From Enoplosus armatus (taxonomy: Eukaryota > Chordata > Actinopteri > Centrarchiformes > Enoplosidae), in contig NC_092192.1 in NCBI RefSeq assembly GCF_043641665.1, forward strand, positions 15,345,158-15,409,157: a DNA stretch of 64,000 nt, given 5' to 3'. The notes under the pieces were generated by a model that saw only the letters and a list, made by a program, of their open reading frames with translations, ran no database searches and was not told the DNA's origin. The number at the start of each line of letters is the position of its first letter. Within the stretch, counting starts at the first letter, position 1. The position numbers were made by a program, and so were the translations under genes. Below are positions 26,931-36,681 of the stretch, in pieces.

Positions 26931-27376
26931 GAGTCTATAGCCATGCTAGCAGCTCTGTGAGGCACAGCGGTGCTTTGAGCTAACATCATGCTAATATACT
27001 CTCAATTTCAATGCTAACAGGCTGATGCTAACTGGTACAATGTTTACCACTTTCAACATCTCAGTTTGGGGTGTTAGCATGCTAACATTTGCTAATTAGC
27101 ACTAACCAATAAGTACAGCTGAGGCTGATGGGAATGTCATTAGTTTTGCAGTTATTTAGTTGACAAATTAAGATTTTGACGTGATGGTGATGCTAGAGGA
27201 AAAGTCAGATGATCTCCAAAGTTACTAATTCATCCTGAGGGGACCGTGAATGTCTGAACAAACTTCCATGGCAATCCATCCAATAGTTGTTGGGATATTT
27301 CAGTCTGGACCAAAGTGGTGGAGCGTCCATCGCACCAACGTAACAATACCTAGAGCCACCTTATAGCATGGCTAAA
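26931..27376 (+). repeat. TIR repeat family, copy B (near complete)
   Basis: Begins TATAGCCATGCTAGCAGCTC and ends ATAGCATGGCTA, so the termini are inverted (AGCCATGCTA). Internal landmarks are TAGCATGCTAACATTTGCT, AAGTACAGCTGAGGCTGATG, GATGGTGATGCTAGAGGAAA, CATGGCAATCCATCCAATAG and TTCAGTCTGGACCAAAGTGG. About 446 bp with no ORF, consistent with a MITE. Confidence 0.8.
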
Positions 27377-27379
27377 AAT

Positions 27380-29101
27380 GATTCATTCCTCTCTCTTCGA
27401 TACCATGACGTTTCAAGGCCTCACATGAACGCAAGCTTTCGTTGTGTGGGTGATGTAATTTAAGCTTATTTAAGTGATATGTACACCTGTGGTTCCTAAC
27501 ATCATCATGCTATTAACCAGTGCCTGAATTGTTAAATAAGATGTAATTTAAATCACTTGCCTGTGAGTTTTTTAGAACAAACTGTGGGCGTTTGTGCAAA
27601 CTTGACTCTGAAGTGAAATGTAAGCATCTCTGCTGTGGATAGGAGAAAGGGCCCAAAGATGACACATTCAAGTGTCCATCACAGGCAGAGTCCATATACT
27701 GTAGTCCTGCTACCTGAGCCAAACTCACAATTTGCAGTATTGAGATTTCTGGTGTTTGTAGGGTCTTTACAGTCACAGAGCAGCTAAAAATGGACTATGA
27801 GGTTATTTCAAGTTGATTTTGGAGTCTCATTGATCAAATGTAAAATATTTTAAGACATTTTTAACTAATTAAATAATAAATTTACAGTTGAAAATGAATC
27901 CATTATTAGCAGTTGATAAATCTGAGATTGTAGCAGCCCACGCGTCAGTCAGATATTAGTTGTGAAATTTCACAGCTGTTAGATTTGTGGTGAAAATACA
28001 GCTGCTTTGACTTTGAGAGACGTATGGGGCCACCATCAATGCAACTTCAGCGTTTTGTCTCCTCTGGTTTCCAGTGAAGTCCCAAAGCATGACACAGGAG
28101 GTGGGAGCTCGCCAGTATCAGCCCATGATATCATGAGTAAGGTGTTAATCTTTCACGCTATTACAGCCCCATCAAAGAGGGTGTCTGAGTATTTTCCAAA
28201 GGCTGGTCGGGATCAAAGGATCATGGGAAGACTATAACACTGCCTGGGCCCACTTTTGTTAAGTCACACTTTATTGATGAAATTTCAGTCTGGGATCTTA
28301 GTTGAATCATTGAAAGTACAAGAGTCAAATCTTAAATTTTTTCACACATGTAGTGCTCTCAATATTAAGGTCAAACTCATTTATTCATTCACGGATGGTT
28401 CCCACAGATGCTCAGGTCAGATTTTTCAGTCATGTTATAATGGTGGTCAGTTGTTGAAAACGACACTACCTATGCCAATACAGACTCTTAATATGACAAT
28501 AATAATTGAAAAGTTTTACTTTAAAGCTATGCTGGATTTTACTGTAAAAACAAAATACATGTGCTCCAATGAAGTGTGGTGTGGAAGAGACGCCTCAGCC
28601 CACAGGAGACACACATGAAAACATACTTTCAAAATAAAATTGGTCACCTGAGCAGCAATGTGCAAACACCACATGGTGTCTATACAAACTCAGATTTATG
28701 AGGCGTCATCATACAAAGTTTCCTTCAAATCAAACTTTAAAACAAAAGTTAAAACTTACAACCAACACTCAGGTGACTGGTTTCTGAGAGAGGGTATAAC
28801 CTGAACAAGTTCATAAACAGCTCAATTTGCGTGCTGATGCTGATACCACAACTGTTTCTTTCTGATGTGTCCCCTTACACACACGTCTCCTCTTTCCCGC
28901 CTTTATGTTACGGTAAGTCACAAGGAAGGGGAGTCCATTTTAAATTCCTGAAGCCTGGTGAAGCCACGGGAATCTGATGTGACCGTACAAGCTCCCTTTT
29001 ACCTCTGACAAATCAGGTAATGACAGCTGCTATTCTGCGTGGGCCCTCATACACATATACTGCAAATTGTCCCCCACATTGTGTGTGTTGTCATGAGCTG
29101 A
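27380..29101. other. 3' flank of snx19
   Basis: Noncoding and probably includes the snx19 3' UTR. Minus-strand AATAAA near 28,269. Nothing else recognised. Confidence 0.5.
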
Positions 29102-29231
29102 TCAAATGTGGGGGTTGTCCCTCTCTGTGTCTTTGGCCAGGCTCTGCAGCAGAGACCTCTGGAAGGCCTCGTCACACGACTCAGGGATCAGGAACTCCAG
29201 CAGCAGGTCGCAGATGCAGTAGATCAGATGC
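29102..29231 (-). CDS. snx19: snx19 coding exon 11: C-terminus and stop
   Basis: 130 nt. Lys865 is followed by HLIYCICDLLLEFLIPE and a polar tail that ends at TGA (29104-29102). The acceptor is ATGTGCAG. A minus-strand AATAAA (plus-strand tttatt near 28,269) lies about 0.8 kb downstream and could be the polyadenylation signal, but nothing confirms its use. Confidence 0.94.
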
Positions 29232-32200
29232 CTGCACATAATCACACACACAGGGTTGATGACAGACTGCCATCAATCATCATTAATCATCATCGTTAAT
29301 ACAGATGCTTATATGGATAATATGGAACATGATTAAATCAATGCAGTTGGGTTAGGGTTAGGGTGTATTCATTTCTATCTTAAACATTCACACACATTGT
29401 TACAGAGAGGGGCAGTCACTCTTGACAGTAGCGTCCGATGTCCATAAAGGACTTTCTTTACTGTCAGAGTAACCCAGGTGATTGTTGTCTGCACAGAGCA
29501 AACAGTAACTTCTAGCAGCCAAAGCAGCAGGACTTTTCATGATACAAATGTGCCAGCATGTAAACAAGTAGGCTACAGACTAAAAACAAGGAGGTGTACT
29601 TAGGTTTAAGTTCAATACTCAGACATTCAGCGAGGTTCATCCTCAATAACTTTTCATCGGTTTTCACCAGATTATTTGTGTAGTGTGGAATAAAGCTTGA
29701 CTGAAGTTCCATAGGTGCTATTTTTCGTGATCAGATACTGAAGCAGAAGACAGGAAACTGAGGAGTTAGGAACCGTCTCAAAAGTGTATCATGGATGTTT
29801 CAAACTAAATTATTTTTAATCTCATCACATGCACAGTGTAGCCGTCTTAAAACAGCAGAATCAGATATGTGTTTACTCGACAGCTTGGTTATTGACTCAC
29901 TTGTTTATCTGATGGTCCTGTAAAGACTCCAGCATGGTCTCCAAGCTCAGTCTGTACTTCTCACTTCCCAGCATGTCAGTGATGAGCTCTGCTCAGGCAC
30001 AAATGATGAAACAAACCAAAAAGGACAATGTACCTTCATCAAAATAACATTTAACAAGCATTCAAACAGCCACAATCTGAATCTAGCAGCTGCTACGTAC
30101 CTGGGAGGAGCTGCACTAGACAGTCCAGACATTGCTCCTTGGTTTCCTCTCTTTCAGCGGCGCTACGATCTGGCCGTGGTTGAGCGGGGAGCGTGCCGCC
30201 TGGCCATACAGCTTCCTGCAGCACTTGTAGGTAAATCACCCAGCAGGGGGCACTGGTAAGGTGGGCAACTCCTACATCCAACCACCTGAGACAGATTCAA
30301 TAGTGTAATGCAGTAGTGTTCTGAGTGTCTGCTTCTTCTACTAGATATCAGCCACATGCAAACATGCTTTAACTGATGATAAGAGAATGAAAGACATGCA
30401 CACAAGGGGAAGCAACACAAACAAGCATTGTTAAAGCTCTATAAACCATTGCAGAAGCATGGATATTATTTACTAGCACGCTTAGTGAACCTTAAAACTC
30501 CCAGAGGCATATGTCAAGTCCAAAAATGGCCAGTATAATCAGTTAATGACAGCAGAGCTCTAGAGGATATACAAGCACAGTTCCCACAGACTGTGTGGTA
30601 AAAACAAGCCCAGTGGTAATTCTAGATTCCCAGTAAGGGATAAACATTACATTTAAAGAAAAAATCATATTTTGAAAGGCAATCTGAGACAATGTCATGC
30701 AGCTTTAACGTGCCACAAACCACTTTGTGCCTCATCAAGCTGCCCCTTACACTAGAGGAGGGCCCAGCATCTGGATGTTCAGCTGTATGAAGGAAAAACA
30801 ATTGAGTGCCATAATGTCACCTGCTGGCAAAATAGGTTTGAATTCATATATTTTCATATGTAGGTAGTATCACCTGCAGTAAACATGTAACTTCTGTGTC
30901 ACTGCCCTGTCTTCATTGTAATGGAAAATAAATTAATCAATTTTAAACGTAAATTCCAGGCACTTACTGTAAGTGTATAATTAAGAATTAAAAGCCTTAA
31001 TGTCCATAATAATAAATACGGGATTATACATTATCATTATTTAAAAAAAGTACACAAACTCATATCAGCACACCTGCCTTCTTCAGGATGTCCGGCACTG
31101 AGTCATCTACATGTTGCAGCTGTATGTAAGCTACACAGAAGCTGAAAGAAACTCCTACCTCTCAATGAAGGTGCCAAAGAGCAGCCTGATAGTCTTCTGT
31201 ATGTTCTCCGTGCACAGCCAACTCCACTGGTCCTTCATCAGCAGACACAAAATGTTCAAAGCAACATCTGCCACAGCTGTGTCTGCAGTACAAAGCAAAG
31301 AAAACACCGACACGCAATAAATTCAACGGTGGAAAGGTGACGACTAGGAATCTCAGCAAATGTCTAAAATAAAAATAGATTTTTGCTGCGCCCAAGTGGT
31401 GTCGCTGCATTACTGCACTTTATTCTCTATGTACTGACATGGATAAAAGTATCTAAGAGAAAACCTGTCCCATGAGTTTTCCCTGAAGTCCTCTTGTCTT
31501 TGCCAGGCTGCTCACAGCTCTGCTTGGCTGTCTCTTTCGGCCCACATAAAAGTCTTTCCTGCTCTTTGACAAAGCCCTCCAGGCCAGACAGTGACATGCC
31601 ATTGAGGACCTAAAGAGCCATAATGAGCAACGCCAACATGTCAACTGTGTCCAGTATCGAAACACACATTTATCAGTCAGAGATTGGTAAATACGGGATG
31701 GTAACTTACAGCGCTGCCTTCACTAAAGCAGTATGTCACTTTAGGATGTAGGTCAGGCATGTTGAGAGATGGGGAAATTTTGCTTGGGAACATAAGTCTC
31801 CTGATGCATGAAACACAAAACCAGAAATGCCCCATTACAATAAAAAAATAAAGACTTACAAATTCATACCAATACCAGAGAAACAAGATAATTGGTTCTT
31901 GACCAATCATCAATTTTTTCTTGTTAATCCCTAGATAATGTTACCTTTTCAAGCCTCTAAGATTTATTCAAATGACTCAATCTAAAAGGGGAAATTACTC
32001 TTTGGTAGAACTGGTCACAATTTACAGGCAAACTGTGATGAGGGGACACTGCTTTGTTATTAAAGGTTCACATGGCAAACATTATGGGAACAACAGCATT
32101 GGACTAATAAAGAGCTCTCACCTGTACTTTCTGTTGTCCATTGTTCTTCCGTCAGCGTCTCCCTCAAGGTCCTCCGTTGGACTGAGGGGCTCAGGGTGAG

Positions 32201-34688
32201 GGAAGGCTGTCTTCAAGGTGTCTAACGCATTTTCCATCATCTTTAATGGCAACCAAGTTAGAGAAGATATCGGATAATTCAATTCCACTTACTCAAAAAA
32301 TGCCAAATAACATAGATCACACTTTCCATTGAATTTATAGTGTTGATTAGCACACTGGCTGGCAGATTTTGTTAGTGGACAGAGGCAGGCAAACTGTTCC
32401 CATTGTTTACAGTCTTTATACTAAGCTAAGCTAACTTGTGGCTCCAGCTACATATTTGGCATACAAACATGAGAGTGTTATCAATCTTCTCATTTAACTC
32501 TCAGCATGGAAGAGAATATGAGATTTGTCTTGACTGTGTTAATAAAATCAAGTTTCTCACTCTATCGATAGTATGCAGACTCTTTCTCACCTTATCAATT
32601 CTTGACTTGACAAAAGGCTTCCTTCCAAAATATGTGCAAACATCTGAGTTCAGAGCCAGGAACTCCTGCATGTCCTCACTGTTGGATGTCTCAGGAATGC
32701 TGCTTAATTGCTAGAAGAGAAAAAAATCTAATTACAGCACCACATAAATCATTTAATTACTGAAGCTGTGATCCCAATACCTACTTTAAGGAACGTATCC
32801 AGTTGACTTTTACGTGCTTCAACCTTGTCGCTGTCTGCATTACCAAATGGGAGGTCTGGGAACATTTTCTTCGGGCCTTTGACATCTGAAATTCATAACA
32901 TGGACTTGCAATGATGTATCTGCTTTGCTATACTAAAGCTCAATGGTCAGTTAAAGCAGAGGATTATTTCTTACTCTTGATTACTTTCTTGACTTCAGGC
33001 TTCTCCTCTAAACGTGTTTGCAAGTTGAGGAACTCGCTGTACCTCCGGTTGACAGTGTGACAGGACGCAGGTTGCAGAGTACCGCTGTTTTCTGCTTCAG
33101 CCGCTGTCTCAAACTGTAAAACAGGAAGTGGAGGGTAATGTGTGGTAATCAATCATGCAAATTAACATATGCAGTCAAACATGAAAGAAGTAGGAGGTGG
33201 CATTACCTTTACAGTGTAGAGGGTATAGGGATGCGTGCCTGTGCCTCGCTGCTCCTTCGCAGTGACAGTACCAGAAATTTGCACATTCTGGATGTTCACA
33301 GGCGTAGCTTGTTGGTTAGGGGTATCAAAGTTGCAGGAGGTTAGACAAAGTCTTCTTGGATGACAAGCTGGGGATTTTTCTTGAGCGATACCCGCTGGCC
33401 ACTGGGAGTCCTCAGGCACCACAACCTTTGGCCCAAGATTTTTCAGAGGACCAAAGCAGCCGAAGGCCTCGTCATCCTTCAAAGTGATGGCATTGCAGAA
33501 GTTTTTTGGAGGAGCACAGTCACAAAAGCCTCCTGTCAGGTCATCTTCAGAGTCTGATTGCATTAGGGAGTACAATGAAACCATTCTGGACTCTGATGAG
33601 TGGGAGTAATGGCCAGATGTGAGTGAGCAGCAGTTCACTTTGCATGGCGTGAGCAAACCTGAGTGGCAAGTTTCTACTTTCCCGGCAGACGTCAGGCTGA
33701 CCATGCTGCTCTGTGAGGAATCCCTCTCACTCTGGCTCTGTACATCTTCAAGGTCAGAGGTGCTTTTGCTGGTGAGGCCAGAGTGATCAGAAGAAGACAG
33801 TGACCTGCACGTGGTCCAGGACTCCTGCTGGATCTGACATCTGTATAGTGCAGCTGTCGGGAGCTCATTCACATTGATTTCCTGTGGTTCTCTGGACCTG
33901 GTGATTATGTCTACCATGGTCTGGTTGAGCCAATCAGGATCAGATACCCTGCTTATGAGTGGCAATAGCATATTGCAGGTGATGAGTTCTGTAACCATGT
34001 AACCTCCAGTCCTGGTTTCCATCTGAGGGTATGGGACAAGCACATGTAAGACGAGGTTAACTAGAGCTCTTGAGTAGCTGAGCTCAGCGGCTGCACTGCT
34101 CACAGCTGGGTGAGGGGCATCTACTTCCCTGTAGAGCTGCCAGAGACTCATGCTCTCCTTTTGTGTTGACTGTATCTGTCTTGCCGTCATGTAGCTCTGC
34201 AGGTGACAGCCATACACCTCCAGCAGCCGCTGAACCAGTGCTTTTCTGTCCACTCGCCGCGCACGCTCCTTCAGCTCCATCACTGACTCCAGCATTGAAT
34301 TACACACCGCACGTTCAAACTCCCCCTCCACCTCTGGCAGCAGAGTCCGATACCATGAGGACACAAAGTCACGCATTGCTTTGTGGACAGCACTGTGGAT
34401 CTCATGGTTCAACCTCCACTCATGCTCAGGTGAATACAGAGGTGGACCGACTTTGCCAAGGGGCAAAAAGTGTTCCAGGTGGAGAAGGCTGTTTGCATCC
34501 AGTATTGCACGGGACCCGAGCCAACCCCCGAGAACCACCAAGAGACTGGTGAAGATGCAGAGGAGCCAAACGTTCACAAGGAGGTGGAAGAGGACAAGCC
34601 ATGCCAGCAGAGCTCCGAGCCCTAACAGCCTCCGCTGCCCAACAAACTCTGATAAAGTCCAGTGATCAGAGCTCTTTGTTGAAGGCAT
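29102..34688 (-). CDS. snx19: Sorting nexin 19 (PXA-PX-nexin C protein), complete, 11 coding exons
   Basis: Sorting nexin with an N-terminal membrane anchor; family members bind PI3P through the PX domain and act at endosome-ER contacts and in late-endosome positioning. Coding exons, in transcription order: 34688-33207, 33113-32975, 32885-32785, 32710-32591, 32240-32122, 31800-31710, 31609-31465, 31282-31159, 30285-30101, 29988-29901, 29231-29102. All introns are GT-AG, all phases join, and the spliced frame is open for 907 residues, close to the roughly 990 of mammalian SNX19. Seen in the protein: a hydrophobic hairpin at about residues 21-57; the PXA domain at about 95-280; a Ser-rich linker at about 345-440; the PX domain at about 466-590 with the phosphoinositide-binding NRRY at 516-519; and a nexin C domain at about 735-870. 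The start was chosen because MPSTK lies just before the anchor and in-frame sequence further upstream looks intronic. Which teleost paralogue (a or b) cannot be settled here. Confidence 0.94.
29340..29363 (+). repeat. Short telomere-like TTAGGG repeat in snx19 intron 10
   Basis: Contains GGGTTAGGGTTAGGG, two and a half vertebrate telomere units. It is too short to indicate a fusion and is best read as a tiny interstitial microsatellite. Confidence 0.6.
29901..29988 (-). CDS. snx19: snx19 coding exon 10: nexin C domain
   Basis: 88 nt. It completes Glu836 and encodes residues 837-864 (LITDMLGSEKYRLSLETMLE), a long amphipathic helix. The acceptor is GAGCAG and the donor is AA|GTGAGT. Confidence 0.94.
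30101..30285 (-). CDS. snx19: snx19 coding exon 9: nexin C domain middle
   Basis: 185 nt, residues 774-835 plus one base. It carries the family signature LQEAVWPGGTLPAQPRP and a basic/acidic helix. The acceptor is TGTCTCAG and the donor is CAG|GTACGT. Confidence 0.95.
31159..31282 (-). CDS. snx19: snx19 coding exon 8: nexin C domain start
   Basis: 124 nt. It completes Asp733 and encodes helices of the nexin C domain (DQWSWLCTENIQKTIRLLFG). The acceptor is TACTGCAG and the donor is AG|GTAGGA. Confidence 0.94.
31465..31609 (-). CDS. snx19: snx19 coding exon 7: linker before nexin C
   Basis: 145 nt, residues 685-732 plus one base. It encodes MSLSGLEGFVKEQERLL followed by a Lys/Gly-rich stretch of probable disorder. 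The acceptor is CTTTAG and the donor is CAG|GTTTTC, which is weaker than the other donors of the gene. Confidence 0.9.
31710..31800 (-). CDS. snx19: snx19 coding exon 6: linker
   Basis: 91 nt, residues 655-684, with RLMFPSKISPSLNMPD and CFSEGSA. The acceptor is TGCATCAG and the donor is GTAAGT, phase 0. Confidence 0.92.
32122..32240 (-). CDS. snx19: snx19 coding exon 5: acidic linker
   Basis: 119 nt, residues 615-653 plus two bases. It begins MMENALDTLKTAFP and carries a proline- and acid-rich stretch (PEPLSPTEDLEGDADG). The acceptor is TTAAAG and the donor is AG|GTGAGA. Phase 2 at the end joins to exon 6 as Arg654. Confidence 0.92.
32352..32520 (-). repeat. Fold-back repeat, one arm, in snx19 intron 4
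   Basis: It contains GCAGATTTTGTTA, TATACTAAGCTAAGCTAAC, TACATATTTGGCATACA and GAGAGTGTTATCAATCTTCTC in the order found in one arm of the fold-back family described at 43,415-43,790. It is a single diverged arm without its partner. Confidence 0.7.
32591..32710 (-). CDS. snx19: snx19 coding exon 4: end of PX domain
   Basis: 120 nt, phase 0 at both ends, residues 575-614. It encodes the last PX helix (SNSEDMQEFLALNSD) and the start of the linker (RKPFVKSRIDK). The acceptor is TTCTAG and the donor is GTGAGA. Confidence 0.94.
32785..32885 (-). CDS. snx19: snx19 coding exon 3: PX domain, proline-rich loop
   Basis: 101 nt. It completes Asn541 and encodes VKGPKKMFPDLPFGNADSDK, the lysine/proline loop and following helix of the PX fold. 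The exon ends at FLK in phase 0, with donor GTAGGT. Confidence 0.95.
32975..33113 (-). CDS. snx19: snx19 coding exon 2: PX domain core
   Basis: 139 nt encoding residues 495-540 plus one base. It contains HTVNRRYSEFLNLQTRLEE. Arg517-Arg518-Tyr519 is the canonical PX motif that contacts the 3-phosphate of PI3P. The acceptor is TTTACAG and the donor is A|GTAAGA. Confidence 0.95.
33207..34688 (-). CDS. snx19: snx19 coding exon 1: membrane anchor, PXA domain, linker, start of PX
   Basis: Large 1,482-nt exon encoding residues 1-494. The ATG (cat on the plus strand at 34686-34688) is followed by a basic QRR and two adjacent hydrophobic stretches ending in GGWLGSR. The PXA region follows, then a Ser/acidic linker. 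The exon ends with HPYTLYTVK, the first strands of the PX domain. The donor is AAAG|GTAATG, phase 0. The in-frame extension upstream of this ATG (to 34853) crosses a likely splice acceptor and is probably not translated. Confidence 0.93.
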
Positions 34689-34715
34689 TATAGTCAGCAG
34701 GTAAAATATGTCCTG
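34689..34715 (-). other. snx19: Probable snx19 5' UTR part of exon 1
   Basis: A pyrimidine stretch followed by CAG (minus strand) gives a good acceptor just before 34715, or three bases later at 34712. It leaves about 24-27 nt of leader ahead of the ATG. This is inferred from splice consensus only. Confidence 0.5.
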
Positions 34716-35488
34716 CTGAAAAACGACAATGAAATATCCTGTTACATAACAAGCAATAAGAAAAAGAAAGTTGTGCTTTGGATTGCTCGCTTTGTTTGAT
34801 TTAGAAACTCTAAATAACCAAACAACACTGCTTAAATAAAATGAATTAAGCAATTAAATGATTATCACAAAAATACAGTTTAAGAACAACACACAAAAAT
34901 GTACAGTAATGCTTATGGGCTGAAGTGACTGCGGAAGGAAACCATCCAAATTCCAAAATTTCTATACTGTATGGTATTAACCAGATGACCATATACCCAT
35001 TATTATCATTACAGTATATGTTATATACTCCAGAAACAGTAGTTACAGTTTACTGCACTGTAGTAAAATAATGGCAGCAGCGAACAAATTCAAATGTGGT
35101 GCAAAATTGCAATCATCCTTATCACGTGAGAGAGCTAATGAGGAAGCTTGTGTATCACGTTAGAGCAGGACATAATGCCATGGCAATTTGTAAACTTCAA
35201 CGGACAATCAATCTGCTGTTGCCTGTGGGTAGACGGCAAGCTTCAGCTTTAAAGCTGCTGTCTTCTCACTTATTTCTTTTGTACTTGCACTTTTTTGTCT
35301 TGACCTTTTAGAGAAACGCCTCTGGCAACATGTAGCTGCACACCTAGTCCTCAACTGAGATAACAGGTCAGGGTAGTGTACACCTAGCACATGCAGCTGG
35401 CCTGCACTACTGACATGGGACTGCAGCTATTAGGAATATTCATCTCTGTTTTAAAACCAGCTATAGGTGACAGTAAAATATACTTTAC
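34716..35488 (-). other. Probable snx19 5' UTR intron
   Basis: 773 bp of AT-rich DNA between the inferred leader exon and coding exon 1. No coding exon or recognised repeat was seen in it. Confidence 0.4.
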
Positions 35489-35600
35489 CTGAAAGGTTGT
35501 AGGAGCTTTATAACACGAAAACAGGCCATATAGGATGTCGTCCTCCTCCTCCGGGACATTGCTTTAATCCTCCAACAGAGATTATCTGGATCAGTCTGCA
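35489..35600 (-). other. snx19: Possible snx19 leader (non-coding first) exon
   Basis: On the minus strand a strong donor, TTTCAG|GTAAAG, lies at 35489/35488, 774 bp from the acceptor at 34715. The stretch upstream holds purine-rich CCGGAGGAGGAGGACG. An ATG at 35559-35557 opens a ~30-codon frame that would stop in exon 1 after splicing. The 5' limit is unknown. Inference from splice signals and position only. Confidence 0.4.
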
Positions 35601-36084
35601 AGGCCAGATAGACACACACAGCCCATATGGACGCCTAACTAGCTGTTAGGCCTCCACTTGACCTGCCAGCAAGCAACGACAGCGCTGTGCGTTCACAGCT
35701 CTGTGGGACAACAACACATTCCTCTCAAACTTGTATTGTTGTGGCTGTAAAACAAAAACATCAGAGGTCAATACGACATAGAGTTTGTGAAGAACGAAAA
35801 ATGACTTTATCATAAATGAATGAATACACACATACATACATAAATAAATGATTAAATGAATACATAAATAAATGAAGGTAATTAATGAGGACCTAAAGAA
35901 ATAAATGTCTTCTCTACATTTCTATTTTTCTACATTTCTTGATTTATGTATTTCTATGTCTGTCTGTGTTAATGATGAATTGCATTTTGCACAGGTTTTT
36001 ACTGGATAACTTGTTTTTAATTAGCACTTTATTGAGTTGTCTGTAAATATGTGAAGTATGTAAATAAAGAAAAAAAAAATTTCT
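35600..36084. other. snx19-bco2 intergenic region, AT-rich part
   Basis: Noncoding. Bases 35,815-35,885 are a degenerate AT-rich tetranucleotide run (aaataaatgaat and tacatacata units). No exon was seen. It probably holds promoter elements for both divergent genes, but no specific site is convincing. Confidence 0.5.
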
Positions 36085-36529
36085 ACCTCTCTCTGTCTCT
36101 CTATCTCTCTCTCTGTCTCTCTGTCTCTCTCTCTCTCTGTCTCTCTATCTCTCTCTCTCTCTGTCTGTCTCTCTCTCTCTCTCTCTGTCTCTCTATCTCT
36201 CTCTCTGTGTCTCCCTGTCTCTCTGTCTCTCTGTCTCTCTCTCTCTCTGTCTCTCTATCTCTCTCTCTCTCTCTCTCTGTCTCTCTATCTCTCTCTCTGT
36301 CTCTCTCTCTCTCTCTCTCTGTCTGTCTCTCTCTCTCTCTCTGTCTCTCTATCTCTCTCTCTCTCTGTCTCTCTCTCTCTCTCTCTCTGTCTCTCTATCT
36401 CTCTCTCTGTGTCTCCCTGTCTCTCTATCTCTCTCTCTCTCTGTCTGTCTCTCTATCTCTCTCTCTGTCTCTCTCTCTGTCTCTCTCTCTGCCTCTCTCT
36501 GTCTCTCTCTCTGCCTCTCTCTGTCTCTC
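36085..36529 (+). repeat. 445-bp CT-rich (polypyrimidine) tract between the divergent genes
   Basis: A long run of CTCTCT interrupted every 8-20 bases by GTCT, ATCT or GCCT, ending about 125 bp before the bco2 start codon. A frame stays open through it, giving a Leu/Ser-only translation, but this is a by-product of the repeat. Long polypurine/polypyrimidine tracts can form H-DNA and bind GAGA-type or PTB-type proteins; no such role is shown here. Confidence 0.95.
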
Positions 36530-36556
36530 ATTCAATACCGTATTGCGTAACAGGGT

Positions 36557-36563
36557 TATATAA
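36557..36563 (+). promoter_or_regulatory. bco2: TATA-like box of bco2
   Basis: TATATAA lies 97 bp upstream of the main bco2 ATG, immediately after the CT tract. Transcription would be expected to start near 36,585-36,595. Motif and position are the only evidence. Confidence 0.4.
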
Positions 36564-36653
36564 TCTCGCTGCTGCTTGTGCAGTTTATGTTTCAGCGGGT
36601 CTGGACGCGGCTTCAGAGAGCAGCAGCTGTGTGCATCCACGGTCACCGCCGAC

Positions 36654-36681
36654 ATGGACCCTGTGAAGCTCCAGAGTGAAG
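36654..36681 (+). CDS. bco2: bco2 coding exon 1
   Basis: 28 nt encoding MDPVKLQSE plus one base, with a strong donor G|GTAAGC. An earlier ATG at 36587 opens another frame across this exon. The N-terminus is therefore the least certain part of the gene model. Confidence 0.75.

Noticed and set aside
1..29000. Hidden small exons of a long neighbouring gene (for example an IgLON, which flanks SNX19 in mammals)
   Set aside because: No open segment read like an Ig domain or other conserved exon. Small exons cannot be excluded by eye; a translated search against fish proteomes would settle it.
29340..29363. Telomere-fusion scar
   Set aside because: Only two and a half TTAGGG units inside an intron; too short for that interpretation.
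34689..34853. N-terminal extension of snx19 from an upstream in-frame ATG
   Set aside because: It crosses a good pyrimidine-AG acceptor, looks like intron translation, and would place 55 non-family residues before the anchor.
36051..36563. 170-codon open frame of almost only Leu and Ser
   Set aside because: It is the translation of the CT-rich simple repeat and has no other coding evidence.
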